Source: a virus. Taken from it: a stretch of DNA of 36,781 nt. This document shows positions 17,456 through 24,882 of the stretch, piece after piece. Each line of letters starts with the position of its first letter. The first letter of the stretch is position 1. Location: positions 1-36,781 of the IMG/VR virus record IMGVR_UViG_3300008107_000418; one strand, written 5' to 3'. Under the pieces are notes generated by a model. That model searched no databases and was not told the DNA's origin. It worked only from the letters and a program-made list of their open reading frames with translations. The position numbers and the translations under genes were made by a program.

Positions 17456-17610
17456 AGAAGAAAGCATTTTGGGATAAGCCAAACCCTAAGAAGAAGTCCA
17501 CACCTCTAACGCCAGCACAGAAGGCCAAGGCTAAGGCTATGGCTAAGAAGGCTGGACGACCATATCCAAACCTTGTAGATAACGCAGCAGCGAAGCGAAA
17601 GGCTAAGTAA
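17452..17610 (+). CDS. Small Lys-rich protein, 52 aa
   Basis: The GTG start overlaps the previous stop (GTGA) and the TAA overlaps the next ATG. The product is Lys/Ala/Pro-rich (KKAFWDKPNPKKKSTP, AKAKAMAKKAGRPYPN). The overlap architecture on both sides is the main evidence that it is translated. Function unknown; charge suggests nucleic acid contact. Confidence 0.65.
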   Translation: MKKKAFWDKPNPKKKSTPLTPAQKAKAKAMAKKAGRPYPNLVDNAAAKRKAK

Positions 17611-17885
17611 TGGCAACAGGAGCAGCAGGTAGCACCCTTACAGATGAACTTAACCGTTTAGCCAATGGCGGTACATATCCCGTCTATACGGCTTACGAGG
17701 CCCCTCAGGGGGCTGCTAACGCCTGGGCTGGTACAAACGGTCTAGGCATTATTGCTGCCCTCAATTACAAGGCTAGCGCTTCTCGCCAGCCAAACAACTA
17801 TAAGAACCTCAATGCCATCTGCAATGAACTTGCTGGCACCAGTGGACTATCGGCAGTAGTTGCCCTAAGGAGTATTAACCTATGA
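17610..17885 (+). CDS. Hypothetical neck-region protein, 91 aa
   Basis: Starts in TAATG and ends in ATGA with the connector gene. The product is Ala/Asn-rich with LTDELNRLANGGTYP, followed by NAWAGTNGLGIIAALNYKA and a last helix region. The type is common in phages between head and neck genes, but I cannot name a family. Tight coupling to the following gene suggests a head-completion or neck role. Confidence 0.65.
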   Translation: MATGAAGSTLTDELNRLANGGTYPVYTAYEAPQGAANAWAGTNGLGIIAALNYKASASRQPNNYKNLNAICNELAGTSGLSAVVALRSINL

Positions 17886-18775
17886 GTAACTATGCCCAGT
17901 TGATTGAGCGTGTGGAGTCTGTACTCCATGGCTACACAGACAATGTTGAGCCAACCTCTTGGCTAACCACCTCTGCTACTTCCACTACAACCACACTCAA
18001 TGTGGCAGATGCAAGTGGCATGGGTCGTGGCTTTGTCCAGATTGACGATGAGATTGTCTTTGTCAACACCACAGACAATGTGGCTAACACACTTAGCCTT
18101 ACCCCTTGGGGTCGTGGTCAGCGCGGTACTACTGCAGCAGCCCACTCATCCAATGCCAAGGTGACAGCCAGCCCAATCTTTCCACGAGCAGAAATCAAGA
18201 AGGCTATTAACAACACCATTGATGCTATGTACCCAATGGTCTTTGCTATCGGCTCAACAGACTTTGACTTCATCGCTGCTCGTACTACATACAGTTTGCC
18301 AGCAGACTTCCAGGCAGTCCTCGGAGTAACCTACTCAACAGTAGGTCCATCACGCGAGTGGTTCCCAGTCCGTGGCTACACACTTGACCACTCTGCAGAT
18401 AGCGATGCCTTTACAAGTACAAAGAGCATCAGCATCTACGCAGGTATTACCCCAGGGCAGACAGTCCATGTGACATACAAAAAGCGCCCTACCCTACTTA
18501 CAGATGAGAACTCTGATTACGCAACAGTTACAGGTTTACCTTCATACTCAGAAGATGTTGTCATCTATGGCGCAGCCTTCCGTATGGTTTCATTCTTAGA
18601 CCCATCACGCCTTGGTCCACAGTCTGCAGCAGCAGATGTTCTTGATGGCGTAACCCCAGTAGGTTCAGGACAGAACGCTTCCCGATTCCTATACAACATC
18701 TACCAGCAGCGTTTAAATGAAGTAGCGGACAACCAGCGCCGTCAACATCCACTTCGTTCCCACTACCAGAGATAG
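17882..18775 (+). CDS. Putative head-tail connector/adaptor
   Basis: 297 residues. The N-terminal helix (YAQLIERVESVLHGY) is followed by a beta-rich insert (FVQIDDEIVFVN, then a G/T-rich RGQRGTTAAAHS loop typical of phage structural proteins). A helical/beta C-terminus ends in LYNIYQQRLNEVADNQRRQ. This layout, and the position between capsid-block genes and fibres, fits an adaptor or tail tubular A-like protein that seats the tail on the portal. There is no direct motif proof. Alternative: another neck or tail-tube protein. Confidence 0.6.
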   Translation: MSNYAQLIERVESVLHGYTDNVEPTSWLTTSATSTTTTLNVADASGMGRGFVQIDDEIVFVNTTDNVANTLSLTPWGRGQRGTTAAAHSSNAKVTASPIFPRAEIKKAINNTIDAMYPMVFAIGSTDFDFIAARTTYSLPADFQAVLGVTYSTVGPSREWFPVRGYTLDHSADSDAFTSTKSISIYAGITPGQTVHVTYKKRPTLLTDENSDYATVTGLPSYSEDVVIYGAAFRMVSFLDPSRLGPQSAAADVLDGVTPVGSGQNASRFLYNIYQQRLNEVADNQRRQHPLRSHYQR

Positions 18776-18784
18776 GCAGCATAA

Positions 18785-20509
18785 ATGGCAGCAGGCGACC
18801 CAGGCTCACCAGCGCGGTATTACTCCTCTACAGCAGTAGAAACCGCGCTTGGCTCATCCATCCCAGCACAATCACAGGGACAATCAAACACCTCCTTTAT
18901 CGTTGGTTCAATATCTGGTTTCCCAACATCTTACCCATACACACTTCTTGTTGACCCTGATACATCTAAGGAAGAAGTTGTTACCGTTACCGCAGGTAGT
19001 GGAACAACCCTTACTGTAACTCGTGGCTCTGACAATACTCAGGCTGTAGCCCACTCTGCAGGTGCTGTCGTAAGACACGGTGTTTCTGGTCGCGACTTCC
19101 GCGAATCAGAGAACCACATTGCAGCCCGTGGCTATGACATTGACGAGACAATCCTTATCGCTGCTAACCAGACACATGTTCACGGTATTGCTACTGGCGA
19201 TGGTGTTGTTGTTGGTACTACTAAAGAGCAAACCCTTACTCGTAAAACTATTAGTGGTGGAACCTTTACAGGTAGCATCACGGCATCTGCTGCAACATTC
19301 GTAAGCCCTACAATTACTAGCCCTACCATTTCAGGTAGCCCAGTTATCACTGGTTTGTCTAGCGCAGGCATGGTTGACACATCTGCTACACCAAAGAACT
19401 ATGTAGATAGCATCCTTGGCTCAGCAACCAGCGCTGCTGCAAGTGCAGCCTCTGCTGCTGCTAGTGCTACATCTGCAGCAACAAGTGCTACAAGCGCAGC
19501 CAACTCTGCTACTGCTGCAGCGAACAGCGCTACAGCATCTGCTACATCAGCAAGTGCTGCTGCAACATCAGCAACTTCTGCATCTGCTAGTGCTACTGCT
19601 GCTGCTACAAGTGCAACCTCGGCTGCAGCCAGCGCTACCGCTGCTGCTACCTCGGCTACATCTGCTGCTGCTAGCGCAACGGCTGCAGCAAACTCTGTAG
19701 CCACAATCGCTTCTTATGCAACGGCTGCTGCTAACTCAGCAAGTGCTGCTGCTACTAGCGCCACAAGCGCTGCAGCCAGCGCATCCTCTGCAGCCACATC
19801 AGCATCTAGTGCTGCAGCAAGTTACTCATCAGTAGTAAATCAAACTGGTTCAGGAATCGTTCGTGACATGGGTGACATCACAGACCCAGACACAACTACT
19901 GGAACCTATGTCTCTATCGTTACACTCACAGACCAAGCAACGGCTGCAGCCACAAGTGCTGCAACATCTGCTACCTCTGCCCAGGCATCTGCTACCGCTG
20001 CAGCAACATCCGCTACTAGCGCATCTAACTCAGCCACAGCAGCAGCCACAAGCGCCACAAGCGCAGCAGCAAGTGCAACTGCAGCAGCAACCTCGGCAAC
20101 GAGTGCTGCAGCATCTGCAACAGCAGCAGCCACATCTGCAGCATCGGCTGCAGCAGCAGTCACCACAGCAATACAGGCAAGCATCATTGATGCCAAGGGT
20201 GACTTGATTGTTGGTAGCGCTGCAGATACCGCAGCCCGTCTAGCAGTTGGTGTGGATGGATACATCCTCATGGCTGACTCAGCGCAGACTGGCGGTATAA
20301 AATGGGCTGCACCAAACCCAGGTGACATTACTGGCGTAACCGCTGGTACTGGATTATCTGGCGGTGGTACATCTGGTGATGTAACAGTATCGCTTAATAC
20401 AACAAGCGTTTATGTCGTTCCTAGCCAGACAGGTAACAACGGCTATTTCCTTTCCACAAACGGAAGTTCCGCTTCGTGGGTTAACCTATACGATTGGGGT
20501 ACAATCTAA
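18785..20509 (+). CDS. Tail fibre with heptad Ala/Ser/Thr repeat stalk
   Basis: 574 residues in three parts. An N-terminal beta domain (1-205) carries typical fibre phrases such as TLTRKTISGGTFTGSI and SPTITSPTISGSPVI. A long stalk follows, residues about 214-345 and 386-459, built of seven-residue units of the ATSAAAS/ATAAATS type. A C-terminal beta part contains GVTAGTGLSGGGTSGDVTVS, a common tail-fibre motif. The two stalk blocks are separated by a 40-residue non-repeat (GSGIVRDMGDITDPDT). Heptad stalks of this sort are expected to trimerise as coiled coils. Its stop overlaps the next ATG (TAATG). Confidence 0.85.
   Translation: MAAGDPGSPARYYSSTAVETALGSSIPAQSQGQSNTSFIVGSISGFPTSYPYTLLVDPDTSKEEVVTVTAGSGTTLTVTRGSDNTQAVAHSAGAVVRHGVSGRDFRESENHIAARGYDIDETILIAANQTHVHGIATGDGVVVGTTKEQTLTRKTISGGTFTGSITASAATFVSPTITSPTISGSPVITGLSSAGMVDTSATPKNYVDSILGSATSAAASAASAAASATSAATSATSAANSATAAANSATASATSASAAATSATSASASATAAATSATSAAASATAAATSATSAAASATAAANSVATIASYATAAANSASAAATSATSAAASASSAATSASSAAASYSSVVNQTGSGIVRDMGDITDPDTTTGTYVSIVTLTDQATAAATSAATSATSAQASATAAATSATSASNSATAAATSATSAAASATAAATSATSAAASATAAATSAASAAAAVTTAIQASIIDAKGDLIVGSAADTAARLAVGVDGYILMADSAQTGGIKWAAPNPGDITGVTAGTGLSGGGTSGDVTVSLNTTSVYVVPSQTGNNGYFLSTNGSSASWVNLYDWGTI
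19424..20155 (+). repeat. 21-bp (heptad) coding repeats in the fibre stalk
   Basis: About 19 heptads in the first block (to about 19831) and about 9 in the second (about 19941-20155), each near 21 bp. The unit is approximately ATSAAAS alternating with ATAAATS. An 11-residue step (AATSATSAQAS) breaks the register at the start of block two, as a hendecad stutter in a coiled coil would. Codons vary between copies, so the protein pattern is kept more strictly than the DNA. Confidence 0.8.
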
Positions 20510-20967
20510 TGTCATTTGCATTTCAACGCCGTAGAGGAACAACAGCACAGCACGCTTCCTTTACTGGATTACTAGCAGAAGTAACCGTAGATACCGACAA
20601 AGAAGTTGTTGTCGTACACGATGGAACAACCGCTGGTGGTTTTCCGCTATCTAAGCAGCGTAACTTTATCTCTGCTCAGACAGGCACAACATACACTCTT
20701 GCGCTTACTGATGCAGACAATGTGGTTACAGCCAACAACGCTGGGGCAATTACAGTAACAGTTCCACCATCAGTCTTTTCTGCTGGCGATAGAATCACTG
20801 TCATCCAAAAGGGTGCTGGTCAGGTTACATTTGCTCAGGGCGCTGGAGTTACAATCAACTCTACTGGTGCTACAGCAACTGCCCCTAAGTTGAGAACCCG
20901 CTACTCAGCAGCAACAATCGTGGCTGAATCTGCCACAGTATTCTACATTGTGGGTGACATCGCCTAA
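20509..20967 (+). CDS. Small tail/fibre protein with Mtd-like N-terminus
   Basis: I start this at the ATG at 20509 (TAATG overlap with the fibre stop) rather than a TTG 15 bases earlier. The first 45 residues, FQRRRGTTAQHASF through VVVHDGTTAGG, match the N-terminal module seen in many phage tail proteins, including major tropism determinant-type proteins. Residues 60-150 form a beta-rich end (VTVPPSVFSAGDRITVIQKG) like small tail-spike tips. Likely a fibre-associated receptor or adaptor protein. 152 residues. Confidence 0.7.
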   Translation: MSFAFQRRRGTTAQHASFTGLLAEVTVDTDKEVVVVHDGTTAGGFPLSKQRNFISAQTGTTYTLALTDADNVVTANNAGAITVTVPPSVFSAGDRITVIQKGAGQVTFAQGAGVTINSTGATATAPKLRTRYSAATIVAESATVFYIVGDIA

Positions 20968-21545
20968 TGTCCCCAATACTAACTGGAGTTATTGCCTCTG
21001 GTATTAGTGGCAATCTTACACCACCCTGGAGTCCTGAGGGTGCATACGATGCATTGGCTACAGTAACTGTACCTGCAGGTGGTGCAGCAACAGTCACTTT
21101 TGCTGGTATTCCAAATACCTATAAGCATTTACAAATTAGAGCCATTGCAAAAAATACTTTAACAAATGTTTATACAGCAAATTTTTATATGCGCTTTAAT
21201 GGTGATACTGGAACAAACTATAGTAATCACGCAATATATGGAACAGGTTCTTCAGTTGTACCAAACATACCTACTGGAGCAAATCCATCTTTTGCAATTT
21301 GGGGTCTTTCTGGTTCTTCTCAATTTGCTGGTCATATTATTGATATATTAGATTATGCAAACACAAGTAAAAATAAAACAACTAGAATTTTAATGGGAAC
21401 AGATACCAGCAGTGGTGGTTATCTTGGCCTAGAATCAGGTGCATGGATGAATACTTCTGCTATAAATTCAATTTCTTTTTCAATGGGTGATGGCACACAA
21501 ACTATTGCACAATACTCACAATTCTCACTATACGGGGTGAAGTAA
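20967..21545 (+). CDS. Short adhesin paralogue lacking the Gly-rich tail
   Basis: 192 residues. An N-terminal 20-residue lead is followed by a beta domain from ALATVTVPAGGAATVTF to the end, which is FSQ..FSLYGVK. This domain recurs in the next two genes, each time closing with FSLYG, but here the chain stops at that point. The stretch from about 21110 to 21520 is visibly AT-rich compared with its surroundings. Probably a receptor-side tail protein. TAATG overlap at the start; the next gene begins 2 bases after its stop. Confidence 0.7.
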   Translation: MSPILTGVIASGISGNLTPPWSPEGAYDALATVTVPAGGAATVTFAGIPNTYKHLQIRAIAKNTLTNVYTANFYMRFNGDTGTNYSNHAIYGTGSSVVPNIPTGANPSFAIWGLSGSSQFAGHIIDILDYANTSKNKTTRILMGTDTSSGGYLGLESGAWMNTSAINSISFSMGDGTQTIAQYSQFSLYGVK

Positions 21546-21546
21546 T

Positions 21547-22860
21547 ATGCCAAATACTTATGTTGAATTAGACAAAGTTACCGCAAGTGGAACTTCTACT
21601 ACAACAGTTAACTTTACAAACATCCCATCTGGTTATACAGATTTGGTTATTGTTGCTAATTGCGGTATCTCAAACGCTGACTATTTAAATCTTCGTGCTG
21701 GAAATGGCTCTGTTAATACTGGGTCAATCTATTCTCAAACAGTTCTTGAAGGAAATGGTTCGTCAGCGACTTCTAGTAGAGGCGGTAGCCGTACTGCATT
21801 TTGGCCTTCTTGGACTACTACCATTATGCCAACATCTCTTACTGCAAACTATATTATTAACATAATGAATTATTCCAATACGACAACAAATAAAACTTTT
21901 ATGTCTAGGGGCAGTGTTACCTCTGCTGGACTTGATGCCAGTGCCTGTACATTTAATTCAACTGTTGCTATCAATACAATATCTTTGTTTCCAAATTCAC
22001 AAGATGGCAGATACTTTCTTGCAGGCTCCACATTCTCACTATATGGAATTGCCAATGCTGACCAAGGTGCTGCCAAAGCAACTGGCGGTATCATTACAGA
22101 AGATGCTAATTACTGGTACCACACCTTCGGTGCATCAGGTGCATTTGTACCTAAGCAAAATTTAACTTGTGATTACCTTGTCATCGCAGGCGGTGGCGGA
22201 GGTGGTTCCTTTGCAGGCGGTGGTGGTGGTGCTGGTGGTTACAAAACTGCTGATGGTTTCTCTGTAACAGCCAATACTAACTACACAGTAACAATCGGAG
22301 CAGGTGGCGCTGGTGGCGCTTATACAAGTGGAACTAACGGCGTTAATAGCGTGTTTGGTTCTATCACTTCAACTGGTGGTGGCGGTGGTGGAGGAACCAA
22401 TTTTAATACAAACGGTGGCGCTGGTGGCTCAGGTGGTGGTGCTTCGGGGTCCTATAATTTTGGGACTGGAACAGGTGGAGCAGCATCCCCTTCAGGTCAA
22501 GGCAATGCTGGTGGTAGCACTTCAGGTGGTCTTTCTAATCTTGCATACGCTGCTGCTGGTGGTGGTGGTGCAGGTGCCGTTGGTGGTAGCGCAAACTCAA
22601 CTCTTGTAGCAGGAGCAGGTGGGGCAGGACTTGCTTCATCAATTAACGGAACTTCTGTAACTCGCGCAGGCGGTGGTGGTGGTGGTTCTGACCCTAAATC
22701 AGGCGGAGCAGGTGGAGCAGGTGGTGGTGGAGAAGGTGGTTTAACCACAGCATCTGCTGGAACTGTGAACACAGGTAGCGGTGGCGGTGGTATTTGGAAT
22801 CCCAATTTCACCGCTGGTGCAGGTGGCTCAGGTATTGTCATCGTTAGATATGCGAAATAA
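21547..22860 (+). CDS. Adhesin-like tail protein with Gly-rich C-terminal domain (copy 1)
   Basis: 437 residues. The N-terminal beta domain (1-165, from YVELDKVTASGTSTTTVNF to FSLYGIA) is paralogous to the neighbouring genes. A connector (ITEDANYWYHTFGASGAF) leads to a Gly-rich domain from about residue 215 with many GGGGGG and GAGG runs, ending GGSGIVIVRYAK. Gly-rich domains of this kind are known at the tips of phage fibres, where polyglycine helices may carry host-range loops. AT-rich from about 21590 to 21990, richer in GC after that. Confidence 0.8.
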   Translation: MPNTYVELDKVTASGTSTTTVNFTNIPSGYTDLVIVANCGISNADYLNLRAGNGSVNTGSIYSQTVLEGNGSSATSSRGGSRTAFWPSWTTTIMPTSLTANYIINIMNYSNTTTNKTFMSRGSVTSAGLDASACTFNSTVAINTISLFPNSQDGRYFLAGSTFSLYGIANADQGAAKATGGIITEDANYWYHTFGASGAFVPKQNLTCDYLVIAGGGGGGSFAGGGGGAGGYKTADGFSVTANTNYTVTIGAGGAGGAYTSGTNGVNSVFGSITSTGGGGGGGTNFNTNGGAGGSGGGASGSYNFGTGTGGAASPSGQGNAGGSTSGGLSNLAYAAAGGGGAGAVGGSANSTLVAGAGGAGLASSINGTSVTRAGGGGGGSDPKSGGAGGAGGGGEGGLTTASAGTVNTGSGGGGIWNPNFTAGAGGSGIVIVRYAK

Positions 22861-22872
22861 GGGAGATAGATA

Positions 22873-24237
22873 ATGGCAGAAAATCATGTACTACTGGAGA
22901 CTATTGAACTCTCTCAAAGCGCAGCATCTATAACCTTTGACAACATCCCACAAACTGGCTATACCGATTTGAAGATTGTTATTAGCGCTCGTGGCTTAAA
23001 TGCTGCTGCAACTAATGATTCTCCTGCATTGCAATTTAATGGAGATACCGCCAACAACTATTCTTATCGTAGAATTTTTGGAACAGGCAGCGCTACTGGT
23101 AGTGATACAACAGGTAACAATTATGCATATACTGCTTATACAGGTTATGCTACCGCAACAGCAAACACATTTGGTAATTCTCAAATATATATTCCTAATT
23201 ACTCAGTTTCTGGAATACAAAAATCTATATCATCTGATGGTGTTTCAGAAAACAATTCTTCTACTGCTTATATGGCTTTTGTGTCTAACATTTGGACTGG
23301 TACTGCAGCAATATCAAGCATCAATATAGCGCCTGTTAATGGCACTGGGTGGACTGTTAACAGCACCTTTTCACTCTATGGCATAGCAGCCCTTGGCACT
23401 ACACCTACAGTTGCACCTAAGGCTACTGGTGGCAACATCATTGAAAATGATGGAACCTATTGGATTCATACATTTACTTCATCTGGCACATTCACCCCGC
23501 AAACTGAATTAACCTGTGACTACTTGGTAGTGGCAGGTGGTGGTGGAGCAAGCGCTGATGCAGGCGGTGGTGGCGGTGCTGGTGGTTATCGCACAAGTAT
23601 TGGTGGTTCACCACTATCCATTCTTGCTACGCCTTACGCAGTAACAGTAGGCGCTGGTGGAGTTGGTGGCATTATAAATGTGAGTGACCCAACCGCAGGT
23701 TCTAGTTCCATATTTTCTACAATTACATCTGCTGGCGGTGGTCTAGGCGGTAGAGGCGCAGGGCTATTAGGCGGTGCTGGTGGTTCAGGTGGCGGTGGTT
23801 CGGGTCGTGGTCAAGCATCAGGAACATTTGCTGGTGGAACTGCAACGCCATCTGGTCAAGGTAACAATGGTGGTTCAGGTGTTGGTAACGCTTCAGGACA
23901 ACAGGCAGCAGGTGGCGGTGGTGGTGCTGGTGCGGCTGGTGCTAACGCTTCTGCTGGCTTTGGTGGTAATGGCGGTAATGGTTTAGCCAACTCTATTTCA
24001 GGAACATCTGTCACCTATGCTGGCGGTGGTGGCGGTGGAATTCTTAATGCTGGAAATGTAAGCGTTGGAAATGGCGGTTCTGGTGGCGGTGGAAATGCCA
24101 ATAACTCTGGCGGTGCTGGAAGTAATGGCGGGATTAATTTAGGTGGTGGTGGTGGTGGTTCTACTTACAACCCACCTAATTCAAATGGTGGTGCAGGTGG
24201 TTCAGGAATTGTTATTATTAGATACCCAATAGCGTAA
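22873..24237 (+). CDS. Adhesin-like tail protein with Gly-rich C-terminal domain (copy 2)
   Basis: 454 residues, with a good SD (AGGGAGATAGATA). Same plan as the previous gene: N-terminal beta domain (HVLLETIELSQSAASITF to FSLYGIAALG), connector (ENDGTYWIHTFTSSGTF), then a Gly-rich end closing with GGSGIVIIRYPIA. The N-terminal domain is closer in wording to the short paralogue at 20967 (both have FNGDT..NNYS or TNYS, then GTGS). The AT-rich part is about 22990-23340. Two complete copies plus one short one suggest modular host-range evolution. Confidence 0.8.
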   Translation: MAENHVLLETIELSQSAASITFDNIPQTGYTDLKIVISARGLNAAATNDSPALQFNGDTANNYSYRRIFGTGSATGSDTTGNNYAYTAYTGYATATANTFGNSQIYIPNYSVSGIQKSISSDGVSENNSSTAYMAFVSNIWTGTAAISSINIAPVNGTGWTVNSTFSLYGIAALGTTPTVAPKATGGNIIENDGTYWIHTFTSSGTFTPQTELTCDYLVVAGGGGASADAGGGGGAGGYRTSIGGSPLSILATPYAVTVGAGGVGGIINVSDPTAGSSSIFSTITSAGGGLGGRGAGLLGGAGGSGGGGSGRGQASGTFAGGTATPSGQGNNGGSGVGNASGQQAAGGGGGAGAAGANASAGFGGNGGNGLANSISGTSVTYAGGGGGGILNAGNVSVGNGGSGGGGNANNSGGAGSNGGINLGGGGGGSTYNPPNSNGGAGGSGIVIIRYPIA

Positions 24238-24249
24238 GGAGAATAGAAA

Positions 24250-24585
24250 ATGTCACATTGGGCAGAGATTGACGAGAACAACACAGTTCTCCGTGTACTC
24301 GTTGGAAATAACAGCGAGCCAGATGAAGGCGAAGCCTTTATGAACTCACTAGGTGGAACCTGGGTAAAGACTTCTTACAATGGAAACATCCGTAAGAACT
24401 TTGCTGGCATTGGTTATACCTATGATGCAGGGCGCGATGCCTTCATCGCACCTAAGCCATACGAATCATGGCTACTTAATGAAGATACTTGCGTTTGGGA
24501 AGCACCTGTTCCATACCCAAATGATGGAGTCATGTACACATGGAACGAAGAACTAGCAGATTGGCAGGCAATTATCAATGAGTGA
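24250..24585 (+). CDS. Conserved aquatic-phage tail-associated protein, 111 aa
   Basis: Begins MSHWAEIDENNTVLRVLVG and contains GGTWVKTSYNGNIRKNFAG and YTYDAGRDAFIAPKPYESW. This wording is familiar from many marine and freshwater phages, where the protein is usually encoded beside tail-fibre genes. Its role is unknown. The SD AAGGAGAATAG is good. The C-terminus overlaps the next ATG by 8 bases. Confidence 0.8.
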   Translation: MSHWAEIDENNTVLRVLVGNNSEPDEGEAFMNSLGGTWVKTSYNGNIRKNFAGIGYTYDAGRDAFIAPKPYESWLLNEDTCVWEAPVPYPNDGVMYTWNEELADWQAIINE

Positions 24586-24814
24586 TGTACCAAAGAAACT
24601 CGTAGTAGATGTAGCAGCAGGAACTCAGCAATACATTGACCTGACTCCTGATGAGATTGAGCAGCGCCGTATTGATGCTGCTGCTGCAGAGTTAGAGCGC
24701 CAAGAGCGTGAGGCTGCAGAGCAGGCTAAGGCAGATGCTAAGTTGTCAGCACAGGCTAAGTTGCAAGCACTTGGTCTATCTGGCGATGAAATCGTTGCAC
24801 TTACAAACAACTAA
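24578..24814 (+). CDS. Small coiled-coil tail-associated protein, 78 aa
   Basis: Overlaps the previous gene by 8 bases. The N-terminus (VPKKLVVDVAAGTQQYIDLT) precedes a highly charged helix (residues 25-65, EIEQRRIDAAAAELERQERE), then LQALGLSGDEIVAL. Proteins of this plan often lie at the end of fibre clusters and are suspected assembly helpers, comparable in layout to the C-terminus of fibre chaperones. No direct evidence of function. Confidence 0.65.
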   Translation: MSDVPKKLVVDVAAGTQQYIDLTPDEIEQRRIDAAAAELERQEREAAEQAKADAKLSAQAKLQALGLSGDEIVALTNN

Positions 24815-24832
24815 TAAATAAATACTTCACCT

Positions 24833-24861
24833 GAGCATGTGTATAAACTGCTCTATTTTTT
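24833..24861 (+). terminator. Weak intrinsic terminator before the large tail gene
   Basis: GAGCA (24833-24837) pairs with TGCTC (24849-24853) around an 11-base loop, and a TATTTTTT run follows. The stem is short, so read-through is likely. The 68-base gap 24815-24882 also holds a GTCTTAA copy (24864) and the SD of the next gene (AAGGAGAAGC), so a promoter here is possible, though I see no clear -35/-10 pair. Confidence 0.45.
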
Positions 24862-24882
24862 ATGTCTTAAACAAGGAGAAGC

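Noticed and set aside
19399-20328. Long antisense reading frames opposite the fibre stalk (19399-19704 and 19906-20328)
   Set aside because: They arise from the Ala/Ser-rich repeat, have no ribosome sites, and read as low-complexity Ala/Val.
20494-20508. Five-codon upstream extension (TTG start) of the Mtd-like tail gene
   Set aside because: The ATG at 20509 makes the TAATG overlap that recurs in this region and starts the recognised module.
22497-22841. Minus-strand Pro-rich reading frame
   Set aside because: It is the complement of Gly-rich codons in the adhesin gene.
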